Origin: Bradysia coprophila
Lineage: Eukaryota > Arthropoda > Insecta > Diptera > Sciaridae
Direction of reading: 5' to 3'
Assembly: GCF_014529535.1 (NCBI RefSeq)
Contig: NC_050737.1
Span: 3,530,714 to 3,594,713, forward strand
DNA length: 64,000 bases
Shown: in pieces, positions 35,138-46,470 of the stretch
How the letters are laid out: each line of letters opens with the position of its first letter
Position numbering within the stretch: the first letter of the stretch is position 1
The notes under the pieces: model-generated
What the model was told of the DNA's origin: nothing
Databases searched by the model: none
What the model saw: only the letters and a program-made list of their open reading frames with translations
Position numbers and translations under genes: made by a program

Positions 35138-38100
35138 ATGATTCAACCAATAGCATCGCATCGTCTGCTCCAAAATGGAAAATATTTTACATTTTTAAAG
35201 TTGATCATTTTGCAACAAAACATCGCTTCCGTATGGATATTTGGCGATCAATTTTCCTGGAATCAACAAGGAAAGGAAATGAATGTAATTGTACAGCATT
35301 TGGTGGGGACGCTGCCCAGATACATTTATGATTTAAATACCACGAAAACAGTGTGCACGGACCATGACCACTTTAAAGTTCTGAACATAATTTTTGTGTC
35401 AAAATCGTTCACCTCGGAAGATCTCAGTTGCACCTGCCCGACGGACTATACAATCGTGCTGGTTCCAGACAGTACAACGAAAATCCTTTTGCCTCGGAAA
35501 CGTTCGAACAATGTCTTGCAGAGAATCGTTTTTGGGACAATCCATAGCTCAGACATCGGCAACATCAAGAGTTTTCAAGGTCACGCATCGCTGCTTGTCA
35601 TTACGAAAGCATTACACACCTTATTCTCTCCACCACCACTCAAGTTAAACACGTCTGCAGTATTTCGACTAGCTTTACAACTGCGACCACCGAGTACTAT
35701 GATGTATTTCCTCAACAACACTTACGGATTATACGGTGCGGACGCACTGCTGGCTGAAGAAATATCGAAAATGCTGAACATTACGCTGATTGTTCAGAGC
35801 AATGTAGGGATTGAGTATCCGAAATTTGCGTCGTGGTTCGATAACAGTGATAAGAGGTTTTTATATTCTGCGAAATTACTGACAATTCGTAAGAGAATAA
35901 TACCTTCGAAGCCTATCTACGACTTTTATCGAAAGTAAGTTTTATTTCTAGAATGAAGTGTGGATTTCACTACCACTTTAAGATAATATCATTGCTCACC
36001 CTCGGCACGAGGGTCTACACTTGCTCTACATTGCACGAACACTCATTTTTCCAACGACAAAAATTCTTCAAATTTAAGCTTTCTATATTCTGTTCATATG
36101 TTTACGAAACGTGTTGCTGGTGTTGCTTCAATTCGCACCCGTCAGTTCGACTGATATCACACAAAAAACGCATTCAATGTTAACTGTGAGAAGCCCCAAT
36201 GCTCTGTGTAGCACTCATGACTTTGTCGTGAGTCTAACATCAGAATGCTGAAAAGTGACAGAACATTGGAAGCCCTTTTTAACGCAGCGTTGAATCGTCC
36301 AATTCTTATTATTTCCATATAATAGTATATTACTATACAAGGGAAGGAATTTGATATTTCGTATCCAGATGAGTAAAAGTGTCCAAGGGCTTTAGCCCGA
36401 GGTAGTTTTACTCATCGTGATACGAAATATCGAATTCCTTTCTGAGTATAGTATGACGTTTTCCTTTACGAAGGAGGTAAAGACTTTTCCCTAAGGACGG
36501 AAAGTCCATTTTCCCTACCTAGCAAAAGAAAATTTATTTTCATGTTTTGAGCATAAATTTCGGAATTTTTCTCGTAATTTAGGCCCTCAGTTGTATACGT
36601 ATCTCTTATGGACGGTTTATTTTAAGCACTGTCGCTTTTGTCCCTCGCTTCGTTCGGGATACAAATCCCGCAGTTGCCTAAAATATATTGTCCATCGCTT
36701 TTTTTCAGCCACTCGTTCACTTCAATTTCTGAAGCGTAACTTTATTGTGAATCTCTTTACGAAAGTCAAAATTTGTTTTCTAGATGACTCACGTCGTATG
36801 ATTTATGATTCTAGTTGCTCTCACGATGTTGACATGTGCATATCAGGCCAACCTTTGAGGACGACCGACGGCAACATGTCGACCTTTTTATATCCACACT
36901 ATAAGGAATGTCTACGGATTGTGGTTCCTCATATAAAAAATGAAAAACAATTTGCGGAAAAATTAGGCAGGCACAGCATTGTTCAATGCATATGTCTGGC
37001 AATCGTTTTAATGTTTTTGTGGAAAATAATGCTAAATGGTCCTTGTCTAGTCCGTAATTGGTCACATACATTAAATGTGATATTAGCTGAACTATTCGGT
37101 CAGAAGCGACCGAAAGGATCGACAAAATTCTGGGAAAAAATATGGAATTTTCAACTTCTTCTGATTGTGATTTTTTGTACAGCCCTCCTATCTGCACTCA
37201 CCTATGAGATTCTAGTTTCGGTGGAATATGTAAAACAGATTAATACGCTGGACGATTTGATCGAATCGGATTTGCAAATATTTGTGGAAAAGTTCAGGTC
37301 AAGAGACTTTGATACTTGGGGACGAAATTCCCAAGTAGCATTTCAGAAAAAATAACTTATTCGTTAAAATAACGTTGTAGCAACGTTGGCACAGCGGTTG
37401 TGCAACCGTTGTTGCCCGGTTATAGTTTAACCTAGGTCAATTAACCGTTGGATAACAGTTAAACAACGAAAAAGTTAAAAATTGAAGGTAGAGCAACTAT
37501 AATTTTTAACTTTTTCGTTGTTTAACGGTTATCCAACGGTTAATTGACCTAGGTTAAACTATAACCGGGCAACAACGGTTGCACAACCGTTGTGGCAACG
37601 TTGCAACAACGTTAATTTAACGAATAAGTTATTTTTTCTGAAATGCTACTTGGGTTTAGAGTGAGATTTTTCAACCTTTCAAATACACTCAGTAAATATA
37701 ATTCATGTGCAGAAAGAGCAACAGCTGGTGCTTATCCACATGAGTACTTTGTTTACGTACAAGCATATTTTTCTTCAAAATATTTCATTCTTTTATTTGC
37801 ACCTTGGATGAACTTAATTGCTTAAACGAAATTCGTTCGTTTTGTAAATCGCCACAGATGAAAAATTTGTTTTGCGAAGACATTTCATTTGATGTGAGCG
37901 TTTTGTATGACAAAATTCAAATGTAAACAGGTAAGATGGGCTTCACTTAATGTTCAAATCTCTTTTAATTCTTTGCGTAAAGAAAAACTACTCAAATGGT
38001 TGATAACCAGCTGTTGTCAATTCTGCATTATGACTTACATTTACTGAGTGTAAATTGACAATCAAAAATTTAACAACAAAAAATATTTAAAGTCCAAGAT

Positions 38101-38747
38101 TACGGTCAAAATTTGTTTATAAAAACGAATTGATAAATTTAATTCGGCAAACGAATGATGCGGCTTTCGTCTGGGATGAAGGAATGGCCCGGTTACACGT
38201 AATGGTGTCGAAGTTCTATAATTCAGTCAATGGTGTATCAGCTGAAATGCGCTTGGCAAAGGAACCACTCTGTAAAGCCTTTTCAATTTACCCAATTGAG
38301 TAAACATGAGTAAATGATCCACGAATTTCAGATTGTGGATTTTCGTCGTCCCGCGTATTAAGCGATTCTGCCTTTAAACATTCCATCAACACGCTTAATG
38401 AACGATTGTTTACTAGTGGAATTCGTATGGAACATATGGAATGGTCTCTTCAATATTTAAGAGTCTATAATCGTAAGAACGTCGACGGAAAGTCCGAAAG
38501 TAAACTTCAGCCATTGACTATTTATCGAATTTATGGCATTTTGGTGTTACTCATTGGCGGCTTAGGACTAAGTTGTATTATTTTTATGTTGGAAATCTTC
38601 TGGAAAAGGTTCACACCGTTACATAGGGGAGCGATGAGCCTATGCGACAGAATAAAACGTCATATAAAACAGGGAGAAGTTCGATGCTCGAATAAAAATA
38701 TTTCCCAAAAAGGAAGCAGCGACAAATACTGCATTCCCTCTAAATAG
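35138..38747 (+). CDS. Ionotropic receptor (IR), coding exon interrupted by a hairpin element
   Basis: Exons 35138-35934, 36815-37329 (continuing 37657-37660 beyond the insertion), 38099-38299 and 38363-38747. Without the inserted element all phases agree and the protein is 633 aa. It has a signal-like start, an extracellular part, the ligand-binding half S1 (LRPPSTMMYFLNNTYGLYGAD), CLRIVVP before the first membrane helix (SIVQCICLAIVLMFLWKIM), another helix (LLLIVIFCTALLSALTYEIL), the S2 half (NELINLIRQTNDAAFVW...MRLAKEPL) and a last helix (IYGILVLLIGGLGLSCIIF). This is the plan of insect IRs, cation channels of the glutamate-receptor fold used in taste, smell and humidity sensing. It is a divergent member with no recognisable pore consensus. 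A 325-bp hairpin (37330-37654) lies just before the exon-2 splice donor GTGAGA and brings a stop within a few codons, so this allele is probably null. AATAAA occurs near 38814. Confidence 0.8.
36320..36545. repeat. Dispersed repeat with GATGAGTAAAAG, copy 1
   Basis: AGTATATTACTATACAAGGG, AATTTGATAT, ATCCAGATGAGTAAAAG, a mirrored TACTCATCGTGATAC, and TTTCCCTAA blocks occur in the same order at about 46725-46925. It lies in intron 1 of the IR gene. Confidence 0.6.
36555..36705. repeat. Dispersed repeat with CCTCGCTTCGTTCGGG, copy 2
   Basis: It matches 23495-23620 in order: GGAATTTTTCTCGTAATTT, AGGCCCTCAG, CGGTTTATTT, CCCTCGCTTCGTTCGGGA, TTGCCTAAAATATA. It is intronic in the IR gene. Confidence 0.6.
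37330..37654. mobile_element. 325-bp hairpin transposon inside IR exon 2
   Basis: The arms of about 150 bp are nearly perfect mirrors: CCCAAGTAGCATTTCAGAAA at the left end and its complement at the right. Inside are self-similar units (CAACGTTG, AACCGTTGTTGCCCGG, TTAACCTAGGTCAATTAACC). The flanks allow a 2-bp TT duplication. It has no ORF. High arm identity and disruption of an otherwise open host exon argue for a young insertion. Confidence 0.85.
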
Positions 38748-39164
38748 CTCAACTTTCTGTTGCTTTACACATATTCTCTATGCAATGATTTCAATCTTCT
38801 TTATTGTGTGGATGAATAAAATAAGTTTGGATACACAATTTACCAATTACAATCAAAGTCAGGCAATGGCAACGTCTGACTGGAGGCAGCATCAATCAAC
38901 TTATCGTCGTGGTCGGTAGCGATATCCACTTTTCTTCGCTAGGTGTACGACAATACAAGTTTTTCGTTCGCTGATATTGTGTGGTATGGTATATAGTCAT
39001 CGAGGTCCTGCGCATGCCAAACATAACGCTTTATACTAGAAGAATGGTGGTCTGCGCAATCTGTAGTGATGCAGTACGTTGATTTGAATGACTCAGAACG
39101 GTATTGTTTGGATAAACAACTGAAGGCACATAAATTCGAGTATGTAGTAAACTCGCAACACAAA
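38748..39164. other. Short intergenic stretch between convergent genes
   Basis: It contains the plus-strand AATAAA of the IR gene (about 38814). The SET/MYND gene ends at its right edge on the opposite strand. Nothing else is seen. Confidence 0.5.
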
Positions 39165-41014
39165 TTAAATAATTGCTCTCATGCTTTCTTTCAATTGTGC
39201 TAACGATTCTCTAGCAATCCGCCCTATCGTATACTCCACTGTTGTCGAATCTTCCCATTCCAAAATTGGCGTACATTCTTCGAGTAAATCGACAGCTTCT
39301 TGAAGCTTTGATTTGAGAGCATCACCTTGTAAAACACCAGCTGCATACGCTGACCTGGCTATTAGTACTAGCGGTGCGTGTAGTTCATACATTAACATAG
39401 CACGGCATCTAGTTTTTCCGGGATGAATAACGTTCAATACGTTCAGCACCTGGCGGCATAGATCAATTTTATGCTCAAGCATAACATCGGGCAGATCTTG
39501 TAGCTCATAGCCCTCAACACGTCCGTACATTTCAATTAAATTTTGGCGTAGACCAGTCTGTATGTAGTGTTGTGGATGGAAAACGCTACGATATTTTCGA
39601 AATAATTGTTCACATTTTTCCAAACGTTCTGCACTGAAATCCATCGATTGTATAGCATCGACTTCTGTTTGGATGATCGATAGAGCTCGTTGAACCGCTG
39701 TTGCATTGGTATTGAAATCGCAACGACTGCATTTCCACATGCTCTCGATGTCTGTTGGTAGAATAGATATAAATTTATGAAATATGTTGTTGGTAACAAT
39801 GTGGGTAATAATGTACAAAAGGATTTACATAAGAGATCACACAAAATGTCGACAAAATTTGTCGTGATTTTCATACATTTATTCGGTCCACATCTAACTT
39901 CGTAGCAAAGTGCAGTACCGAAATTTTTGTGTCTGATACAGTGAAAGAAAGTGATCTGAGTAACCTGCTGATAGAACACCTTGGGTCACTAACTTACCGT
40001 TGGGATCGGATATGCAGACTAAGCCCAAATCACATTTGCTGCATTTCAATGAACTGAAGTGGGTTTTAAGCTCAGTTGGGTCATTGCAACGTTCGCATCG
40101 ACAAACAAAAAATTTGCTGCTTTTCAAATGGGTCTGCCTTGCCGATGTTCCATCCAGAAGGTTAGTATACGTTGTGTGCAGAATGTCGTCTTGGTTTATA
40201 TTTATTGATGCTCGGACCACTATTCTAAGATTGAAAAAACCGCTCTGCTTAGACACACAGAACTTGGTGAGTAATGTAGACACTAACTTGAATTCGTTGC
40301 TCGGATGAATCGAGTGTGAAGTATTTGGTACACAACTATGCGCCATAATGGCTGTTTTCGGAAAAATACACCGGACATTGTAACCGGATGTTGTACGTGC
40401 TTCAAAAGCATTCACTTCCAATATTCCACAAACTTGTTGAATTAGTTCTTCGGAAAATCGGTCCTGCAGTTTGCATGGACCACACAAATATTGTACAACG
40501 TTTTGCTGATCAGCGTTCCATTGTTCCGTTAATCTCCGCCTCTCTACGTGGTGCTCCATTAGTGCAATTTCTGCATCCCACCGTTTCGGGTTCACTTCTT
40601 TTTGCAGTAAGAATCTACAGAAAATCCAAATATTTTACATGAAAGTGCAAATGAATTTATCACCTCGCTCTACCGAAGTGGAGTTATGCAGTCCAGTTGC
40701 ATGCAAGGTTCCTCTAAGCTGGGAAAATCCTGAAAATATACTTTACATTCAACGAACACCCTACACTCGTCCCGATGAAGGTCGTTTCCGTTGCAATTTT
40801 CACACAATGGCCAACGACATGGTGGACATCGGGGACCGTCAGCACTTCCATCTAAGGGACAACAACAACCCAAACACACCGGCGGAGTATTCGGTTTGGG
40901 TCCGACAACAAATGGATATTCTTCGAATATTACTTCACCAGCGGAAATATTTTTCGTGGCACAAGAATATCGGCCGAATTCAGCGTTTTCGAGTACTTTA
41001 AAGTGATCCGACAT
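39165..41014 (-). CDS. SET and MYND domain protein (SmydA/msta-like)
   Basis: Exons 40674-41014, 39998-40614 and 39165-39751 on the minus strand give 514 aa with consistent phases. The start is ATG 41014 (MSDHFKVLENAEFGRY); an in-frame GTG upstream was not used. The N-terminal half of the SET domain (NAEFGRYSCATKNISAGEVI) is split by a MYND-like zinc cluster (CLGCCCPL...CPPCRWPLCENC...HRDEC). The SET core follows (MAHSCVPNT, the NHSCxPN-type motif), then a cysteine-rich post-SET segment (CRCERC...CSKC) and a helical C-terminal region. Proteins of this plan (SMYD family) are lysine methyltransferases of histones or other targets; many arthropod SmydA members are of unknown activity. Asn of the NHSC motif reads Ala here, so catalysis should be tested rather than assumed. 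It is convergent with the IR gene. Confidence 0.9.
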
Positions 41015-41661
41015 TTTTCTTAAACCTCCGTGTACTGACTTTCGATTTGTATCGAAATTATTTTTGTAGACGGCCACATTCTATTTATAACTGTTGCTAT
41101 AGTCAAGCGGCGCACATAACGGGTAACAACGTGAACGTCATTTGTTGATAATTCACAGCTAAAAATACTTATTCATTTGATGCATTTTATTCGCTATGAC
41201 TTGTTTACATACATTCTTATCATTTAACGACAGATAAGGTTCAATATAATAAAGTCTTTGTTACGTGCTTATGTTTATATCAATTCATCATCGAAATACA
41301 TCGAATGGGTCAAATATGTTTCAATTTCAATAACGTAGGGTATCACATTCTCGTCGTCAGTGGAAATTTTCACATGCGTAACGACAGATTCTAGACAGTA
41401 ATGCACTTGACTGGGCATGGAATTTGTCTTCCTTAGAGTAATCCCTCGTGGCAAAATAACAATGTCCAAACAATTACGTAAGGTATTTTACGTTCCCCTT
41501 CGGGTCGGGCTGTAACACCCCACTTATCAAATACACAACTTGGAACCTCGGAAGTAATATACTATTACTTGCGAAGCCCTGTAAGAAGGAAAATTATCGC
41601 AAGTGACAGAGGTGTGGATATTTCATTTTCTCAGGGTGCTGCGAGTATGGTAGTAACCTAA
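41015..41661. other. Stretch between SET/MYND gene and Harbinger element
   Basis: It holds a second copy (about 41560-41640) of the TTACTTGCGAAGCCCTG repeat seen near 17.7 kb. A 64-codon minus-strand frame at 41275-41469 has a protein-like composition but no start, acceptor or recognised homologue, so it is not called. Confidence 0.45.
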
Positions 41662-41826
41662 AGTGTCGATCATGCTACATATGTACTAATCCCTACATAT
41701 GTACAAAATGACTTGTGCCACTTTCACATATTTAGCACAATTTTAACAGATCATAGTAGGTCAGAAACGGTTGTTTGTCAAAATATATCGATCAACCCCC
41801 TCAGTGTGCATAAATTTTGTGTGCAA

Positions 41827-43230
41827 ATGGAGGCTTCCACAGATTTATTCATAAATTTGATTCAAAGTAACCGAATCCTTTATGATAAATCATTAAAGGA
41901 ATTTAAGAATATACGGAAGAAGGAAGAGGTATGGAAACGTTTGGCTGACGAAAGCAGAATGACCGGTAATTTTAACGAATCGAAACAACTCACATAAATT
42001 TATAAATCTTGAAATTGCTAGTGGATGGTGCAAAGAAAAAGTACGCTTCGTTACGCCAGAAATATTGCCGCGAGAAACGGAACATTGAAGTGAAAAGACG
42101 TATGAAATGTGGAACTCAAAGATACTGGGTATATTTCGAGCGGCTCCGTTTCCTTGATTCATTCATACAGCCGAGATCGTATGTAAACATTGTCGATTGA
42201 ATTTATTGGATGATGAGCTCAACTTATTTTTAGGACGTTTACAAACGATACATCGTTTGACGAGGACAAAGGTACATCGAATAACAGTGACCTGGAAACT
42301 GATCTTGTCGACGAGAGCGAATCTAATATTGAGATCCAGTTGGAGGACGGAATCGAAATCGATGAATTAGAGTTGCAAGATGGGGGTTACGAGAAAAATG
42401 GCAATGATGAGCATTTGGATGAAAATATGGACAAAAGTGGTCAACACACGTCAGTTAAACGGGTTATATCGAAATATACCGGTGAAGTGTCAACCTTTAC
42501 TTATGTGTCTACACCTAGTATTGACGTACGCGTTGACCAACAACACGATTCCGCCGTCGAAGCTGTAGACAACGAGATCCCACAAGAACAAATCGATGAA
42601 CCCGTTGACGGTTATATGTCACCTTATTCGAATGCAACATCAACAAAGGTCAATGTACCATCGCGTCAGTCCATTCCAACAACAGCAAAGGGAACCTCGG
42701 CCCGTATTAACCCAATGCGAAGTGAAATAAATGAACTATCACCCACAATCGAAGATTCATTTGATATGGACGACTATGTTTCACCACATCCTGGCACAAG
42801 CGCCTCACAAAAAATAATACCACCGTCATGTCGAAAACTTACTCCAGCAGCCAATCAACTGGTTCCAAATGCTTCAAAACCAAAAAACATACTTTCCACG
42901 TTACCTCCGTCAAAAAAATACAAATCCAATGCAAATCGATCTGCTGTCAATCAATCCAACGAAACATCTTCTAACGCTAATACAGTACCAATTGTAGCTC
43001 CGACAAATCCAGCCACAACAGCCTCAAAAGATCAGCGCATCGAAGCAATTAGACAGCAAATGGAGTCCTGTTTGACCGCTATAACGAATAAAGTCACTGA
43101 AAAATCGGAGCGATCTCCATACGCTCCGTTCCTAGCGTACCTGGGAACGAAATTGTCATTGGTCTCCCAGGACATTCTTCCAAATTTGGAGCGGGAGATC
43201 TTGGAGTTAGTAAATCAGCATTCGATTTGA
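41827..43230 (+). CDS. Harbinger MADF-domain DNA-binding protein
   Basis: Exons 41827-41965, 42022-42178 and 42234-43230 give 430 aa. The N-terminal about 95 residues form a MADF (Myb/SANT-like) domain: LIQSNRILYDKSLKEFKNIR, KKEEVWKRLADE, then LRQKYCREKRN and YFERLRFLDSF after the first intron. The middle is acidic and Ser/Thr/Pro-rich; the C-terminus (QRIEAIRQQMESCLTAI...FLAYLGTKLSLV) is helical, resembling the tail by which such proteins self-associate. In Harbinger elements the Myb-like partner takes the transposase to the nucleus and to the element ends. The start ATG 41827 was chosen because it directly precedes the domain. It converges on the transposase gene in the same element. Confidence 0.85.
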
Positions 43231-43237
43231 AAATTAC

Positions 43238-44754
43238 ATTAAGATTTTGTATCTGTGTTATTTTTTTAAACTAGCCGCGAGTGTTTGAGTGACGCGTCCT
43301 AACATTTTCTGACATTGATCAGTCGTATTTTTCTCCATGTATGATTTTGCATTTTAACTTACTATTTAACTGTTATCTTTTGAAATAAACCGATGACAAA
43401 GCCGATAAAAATGAGTTCTACTACTTCGTTTTGACTCTCATCATTATTCCATCCTTTTATTCGAGGTATGTTCAACTCAACCAGAGTCAAGTATTCTACA
43501 ACAAAGAGGCTGAGAGCTTTAATGTTTTTTACTCTTCGCAACCCTAATGCGTACAACTTTATTGCGTCCGTAATTGTAGTGCGTGCCCGCGCGAAAGGTA
43601 AAATTTTTATAGAAATTGTTCAACTTGTAAGTTGCGCACACGAAGTACCTTTGAAATTAAAAAAAAAATAGCAAAAACGAGCTACTACCATTAAGTCTAA
43701 GTAATGATTATAAACTACCCAGGTATGGTCTTATGTCACCTCGGAGGACTTCACGATTTTAAAAACGGATTCCTCAAAAGACCATAAAACACGTAGGCGG
43801 CCCTAGCTCGGGGAGGACCGAAATAAAATATGTCCATCTTCGAAGTTAAATCCACAATTATGATAACATGGGAAAAAATTCAAAATTGTTCGAGATTTAC
43901 TAAAATTTTGCTCTTCATGGACAGATGTACATTTTTTTTCGTCATCTATGGCCTTATCGTCTGCTCTGAATTCCACGTATTACGAACGACCTAACAGTAT
44001 TAAAAGCCCCAGTACTTCGTACGATGCTAAAAATCATTTTAAATCTCTAAATTGATACCTAAAGTATGCACTCCACGTTATAAAACTGCAAATTATAACA
44101 AATGCGAACAATTGCATTTAGTGCAAACAAATCTGTATAGTCAAAACGAAAGACATTGTCTCATTATTTTAATAGAACAGGTTTATCCATTCAGATCTTG
44201 TCTCTGTGTTATTTTTCTAAACTGTAGATGCTACAGAAATAACATGTATAGAGTCGGTTCTTCTCTATATACCAAAATCAAAATGAGGAATTCTAGTACT
44301 TCAGTAACAGAAAATCAAGAAATTCTATAACTTTAAAATGACATTAAAATCAAGAAATTCAATAACTTTAAAATTACATTAAAACAGACAAATTCATACA
44401 ATCAGTCTCTTTATTGTAAAACAAACAGTTCGATCCATTAAGACCTTGTATCTGTGTTAGTTTTTTAAGCTGTATTATGCATGATTTTGGATTTTAACTT
44501 ACTATTTAACTATTATCGTTTGAAATAAAATATATAGATTCGGTTCACCTGTATTTATATCAAACACGATTTCACACTACATCTAGTACTTGATTTGACT
44601 CACAACAAACCATCAGTAAATTCTACAACGTCAAATGTAATTTGTACATTGCGTTTAGTTTTATGTATATTATATTATACTGCACAATCAAAACAAACAA
44701 ACGGAACAGCTCCGATCGATTAAGATTTTGTGTCTGTGTTATTTTTTTAAACTT
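43238..44754. repeat. Four-copy motif in the Harbinger intergenic region
   Basis: AAGATTTTGTATCTGTGTTA followed by a T-run and AAACT occurs at about 43238-43272, 44187-44223, 44434-44471 and 44716-44754, all on the plus strand. A second shared block, TTTTAACTTACTATTTAACT with TTTGAAATAAA, is present near 43350 and 44490. These look like remnants of tandem duplication of the MADF gene's 3' region. Confidence 0.65.
43630..44034. repeat. ACGGACGG repeat family, copy inside Harbinger
   Basis: It opens with a CACGAAGTACCTTT sequence and closes with AGTACTTCGTACGATGC and TAAAAA. CCTAGCTCGGGGAGG and GTCATCTATGGCC landmarks lie between. It is more diverged than the copy at 59.3-60.1 kb. It is nested between the two Harbinger genes. 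Confidence 0.65.
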
Positions 44755-44820
44755 CATGCTCAGAGTCTCGCGCTTTTATATTTTTTTGTAAGAGGTTTAT
44801 GCTGCGAACTTAAAAAAATT

Positions 44821-46260
44821 TCACAATACATTCATTAAGTAGCTCGCATACGTATCCCTGACAACACCAGCATATTCACTCTCATTAGCTGCATGTAATT
44901 TCAATCCTGCTTCGTAGAAGCTTCGCAATGATTCCGTAGCTGGATGTGTGAATCTATCCTCACGCATGTACCGAATCGCAGAAGGGTCGTCAAATGATTT
45001 GATGTAATTGTGTAAAACAACGGCAGCTTTTATTATTTTATCAACGTTTGTTGGGTGCATTTCAATCGGTCCACTAAATACCTGCCATCGTCTAACCAAA
45101 ATACCAAATGTGTTTTCGATTATTTTTCGGACACTACTATGCTCATTGTTGAAATTGATTTCAGCGTCTGACAAGTTAAGTTGGTTCCCAGCGTACGGTG
45201 TCAATAAGTGTTCCTTCAAAGGGAATGCACTGTCTGCGATGATAAAAAATGGAAAAGGAACTGTAGTATGAGGTAGTGGTGTTGGTGGTGGAAAATCTAA
45301 TTTGTGTAAATCCAATCGCTTGCCAAACGTTGAATTAAATAGTACACCTCCATCTGTCTGTTGTCCATAGCTACCTATATCGACATATATGAAATTTTTC
45401 AGTGCATCACAAACCGCCAGCAAATTTTCACTGAAAAATTTGTTGTAGTTGAAATATAGTGATCCTGAACGATTCGGTGCAAATATTTCAATCAGCTTTC
45501 CATCCATGGCGCCAGCACAGTTGGGAAGATTTAATTTTTCGCGAAACTGGGATTCAATTCTTATCCAATCGTTTTTTTCAGGAAACTTCAAATAGATAGG
45601 CTGTAAGACATCCCACAATGCATCACAAGTTTCACCTATTATGTAATATGCTGTAGATATCCCAACTCGAAAATTATAATGGAGACTTTTCAATGAATCG
45701 CCAGTTGCCAGAAAACTGAAAGTAACGAACTTATCGTTGAACAGAACACCAAATTAAAATTTAAATTTAAAATACCGTAGCGTTAGAAGAAGTCTACACT
45801 TAGCCGGAATAGCATTCGGAGCAAATTTTGTAATTCTTGATTCGATTAGTTCAAAAAGGTGTTGGAACCTTTCAGGTGTCATCCTGGTGTAGTTAAAAAA
45901 CTTGTCGTGATCATGAGCCAACATTTCCTCAAAGAGATTATTGAAATGACCTTGCTCCTGTCTCATTTGATTTATCGGATGCACTCCCCATCTTCGTTCA
46001 CCTTTGCGTCTCTTTTTTGGACAGTCGTCTTGCAGCATATAGTCCAGTTCGATCAAGTTAATGATGCATTGCAAAATTTCGTTATCGGCATCAGCATCTA
46101 CTTCTCCATCATTGATCATGTCTTCGACGTTTTGGTCACACGAAACATATTCACTTAATTTGACCACACTTTCAGTGACTACTGATTCGCTTATTAATTT
46201 CATGAATTCAGAATATAAAGAAAATTCTTCCAGTTCATCGATCTCATCCACGTTATCCAT
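44821..46260 (-). CDS. Harbinger DDE transposase (HARBI1-like)
   Basis: Two exons on the minus strand, 45776-46260 and 44821-45715, give 459 aa; the start is ATG 46260. An acidic N-terminus is followed by the Harbinger helical region (HPINQMRQEQGHFNNLFEEM, DKFFNYTRMTPERFQHLFEL, LTLRFLATGDSLKSLHYNF). The catalytic core keeps all three acids: Asp in AGAMDGKLIEI, Asp in FIIADSAFPL and Glu in RKIIENTFGILVRRW. These nucleases cut at element ends and reinsert at TWA sites. The single intron removes in frame and no stop interrupts the chain, so the protein could be active. It belongs to the transposon at 41662-46470, convergent with its MADF partner. Confidence 0.92.
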
Positions 46261-46470
46261 ATTTCACTAGTATGCAAGTACGTAGATACGTTTCAAACTT
46301 TAGAAACACAAACTTAAGTGAATGACGTTCGGAACAATAAAAGGTTGCTCTGTTTACTCGTTTTAGTTAAAATTTAGGGTACACAATACGGTGCATAATA
46401 TGCACTGCATATGCAAGTACCTACATGTGTGAAAATTCCTGGTACAGTACATGTGTTGCATGATCAGACT

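Larger units (their letters stand above)
41662..46470. mobile_element. PIF/Harbinger DNA transposon, apparently whole
   Basis: The ends are inverted: AGTGTCGATCATGCTACATA on the left, and AGTCTGATCATGCAACACAT when the right end is reverse-complemented; similarity runs about 26 bp. The flanking trinucleotides are TAA and TTA, which fit the family's TWA preference although they are not identical. Inside are two convergent genes: a MADF DNA-binding protein (41827-43230, plus strand) and a DDE transposase (44821-46260, minus strand), the usual two-protein set. A copy of the ACGGACGG repeat lies between them, and four copies of an AAGATTTTGTATCTGTGTTA motif surround the gene 3' ends. Neither frame shows a break. 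Confidence 0.82.

Noticed and set aside
36709-36814. Extra IR exon beginning after TTTTTTTCAG at 36708
   Set aside because: Its phase does not fit exon 1; the acceptor at 36814 (ATTCTAG) joins in frame and gives the expected cysteine-containing sequence.
41275-41469. Minus-strand 64-codon frame with protein-like composition (ending HSMYFDDELI)
   Set aside because: No ATG, no splice acceptor and no recognised family; it could be an orphan exon but cannot be supported.
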